Source: DUAL01 sp036012565 (GTDB lineage: Bacteria > Bacteroidota > Bacteroidia > Flavobacteriales > BACL11). From it: DNA of 6,866 nt. Both the position numbers and the translations under genes were made by a program. Where the stretch lies: assembly GCA_036012565.1 (NCBI GenBank), contig DASCPP010000027.1, positions 1 through 6,866 on the forward strand, in the 5' to 3' direction. Shown here piece by piece: positions 6,667 through 6,866 of this stretch (the stretch's first letter is position 1; each line of letters opens with the position of its first letter). The notes under the pieces are model-generated. The model was not told the DNA's origin, made no database searches, and saw only the letters and a list, made by a program, of their open reading frames with translations.

Positions 6667-6866
6667 ATGAATTTCACAAAAAGGCAAATAGAAATACTGG
6701 ATGTTTCAAAAGATCTGATAGGTACAAAAGGTATCCAAAATTTAACTATCAAAAATATAGCTAACAAGATGTCCTTCTCAGAACCGGCTATTTATCGACA
6801 TTTTAAAGATAAAACAGAAATAATTAAATCCGTTCTGCTCTTCCAGAGAGAAATAATAAGAAATGG
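6667..6866 (+). CDS. TetR/AcrR-family regulator, N-terminal DNA-binding part (runs off window)
   Basis: The ATG at 6667 opens a frame that stays open to the window end (66 complete codons). It begins MNFTKRQIEILDVSKDLI and continues through GTKGIQNLTIKNIANKM to SFSEPAIYRHFKDK, a complete TetR helix-turn-helix: helix 1, the G-x-x-x-LTI turn, IA in helix 2, and recognition helix with AIYRHF. From codon 36 (position 6772) onward its DNA is identical to the complement of 6598-6504, so it carries the missing beginning of the regulator gene on the minus strand. The start is supported by the promoter element 4 nt before it and the operator just upstream. What follows codon 66 is unknown: a second full C-terminal domain, a different one, or more of the same palindrome. 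Confidence 0.85.
   Translation, partial: MNFTKRQIEILDVSKDLIGTKGIQNLTIKNIANKMSFSEPAIYRHFKDKTEIIKSVLLFQREIIRN
6772..6866 (+). repeat. Right arm of the perfect inverted repeat, flush with window end
   Basis: The exact reverse complement of 6504-6598, in frame with the ATG at 6667. The match runs up to the last base of the window, so the true length of the repeat is unknown. If it continues through the whole tetR C-terminal part and the efflux genes, the structure is a fold-back palindrome. If it stops shortly after, it is a genuine pair of inverted repeats. Confidence 0.97.

Larger units (their letters stand above)
6599..6771. other. Candidate invertible segment carrying promoter, operator and TetR codons 1-35
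   Basis: These 173 bp between the two arms hold a 68-bp non-coding region (6599-6666), with the operator and promoter, and the first 35 codons of TetR. Recombination between the arms would flip the segment. The start codon would then fall at 6703 on the minus strand, and the frame would run without a stop to 6128, giving a 191-residue TetR directly ahead of the efflux operon. No recombinase gene is in the window. The arms are far longer than those typical of site-specific invertases, so homologous recombination would be the likelier mechanism if the structure is real. An assembly or amplification chimera predicts the same sequence. Confidence 0.5.

Noticed and set aside
6504..6866. A mobile element with terminal inverted repeats
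   Set aside because: The 173 bp between the arms encode only a promoter and the TetR N-terminus. There is no transposase, no target duplication can be seen, and the arms themselves are coding sequence of the same gene.

Overview
The window looks like chromosomal DNA from a marine or aquatic member of the Bacteroidota, probably a flavobacterial-type lineage. This is inferred from the AT-rich sequence (about two thirds A+T by eye), the near absence of Shine-Dalgarno sequences, A-rich stretches before start codons, a TAnnTTTG-type promoter element, a signal peptide ending in FAQ, and a surface repeat protein with an LGR...IYDDGSVEKK tail. No species can be named.

Layout. Positions 2-400 (+) hold the last 132 residues of a secreted FG-GAP-like repeat protein whose start lies outside the window. 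A hairpin at 405-434 sits between this gene and the convergent operon and can terminate transcription from both sides. From 453 to about 6598, all on the minus strand and transcribed right to left, lies a tightly packed tripartite efflux operon: a TetR-type regulator (C-terminal part only), a periplasmic membrane fusion protein, a 1061-residue inner-membrane RND pump, and a TolC-type outer-membrane channel. Junctions are a 4-nt overlap (ATGA), a 1-nt gap and a 1-nt overlap (TAATG), so the genes are almost certainly co-transcribed and translationally coupled. The three structural proteins would form one envelope-spanning, proton-driven export machine. Its substrate cannot be told from sequence.

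The unusual part is the right-hand end. The operon's tetR is split. Its C-terminal coding part is on the minus strand, while its promoter, operator, start codon and first 35 codons lie immediately beyond on the plus strand, pointing away from the operon. A perfect inverted repeat of at least 95 bp (6504-6598 and 6772-6866) flanks a 173-bp segment (6599-6771). The repeat encodes the recognition-helix end of the DNA-binding domain and is in frame in both copies. Inverting the 173-bp segment on paper gives an uninterrupted 191-residue TetR with its own promoter and operator at the head of the operon. The window therefore shows either an invertible switch that disconnects an efflux operon and its repressor from their promoter, or a fold-back (chimeric) join at the end of an assembled contig. 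The second arm runs flush to the window edge, so the two cannot be separated here. I lean slightly to the artefact, but the in-frame geometry makes the switch worth testing.
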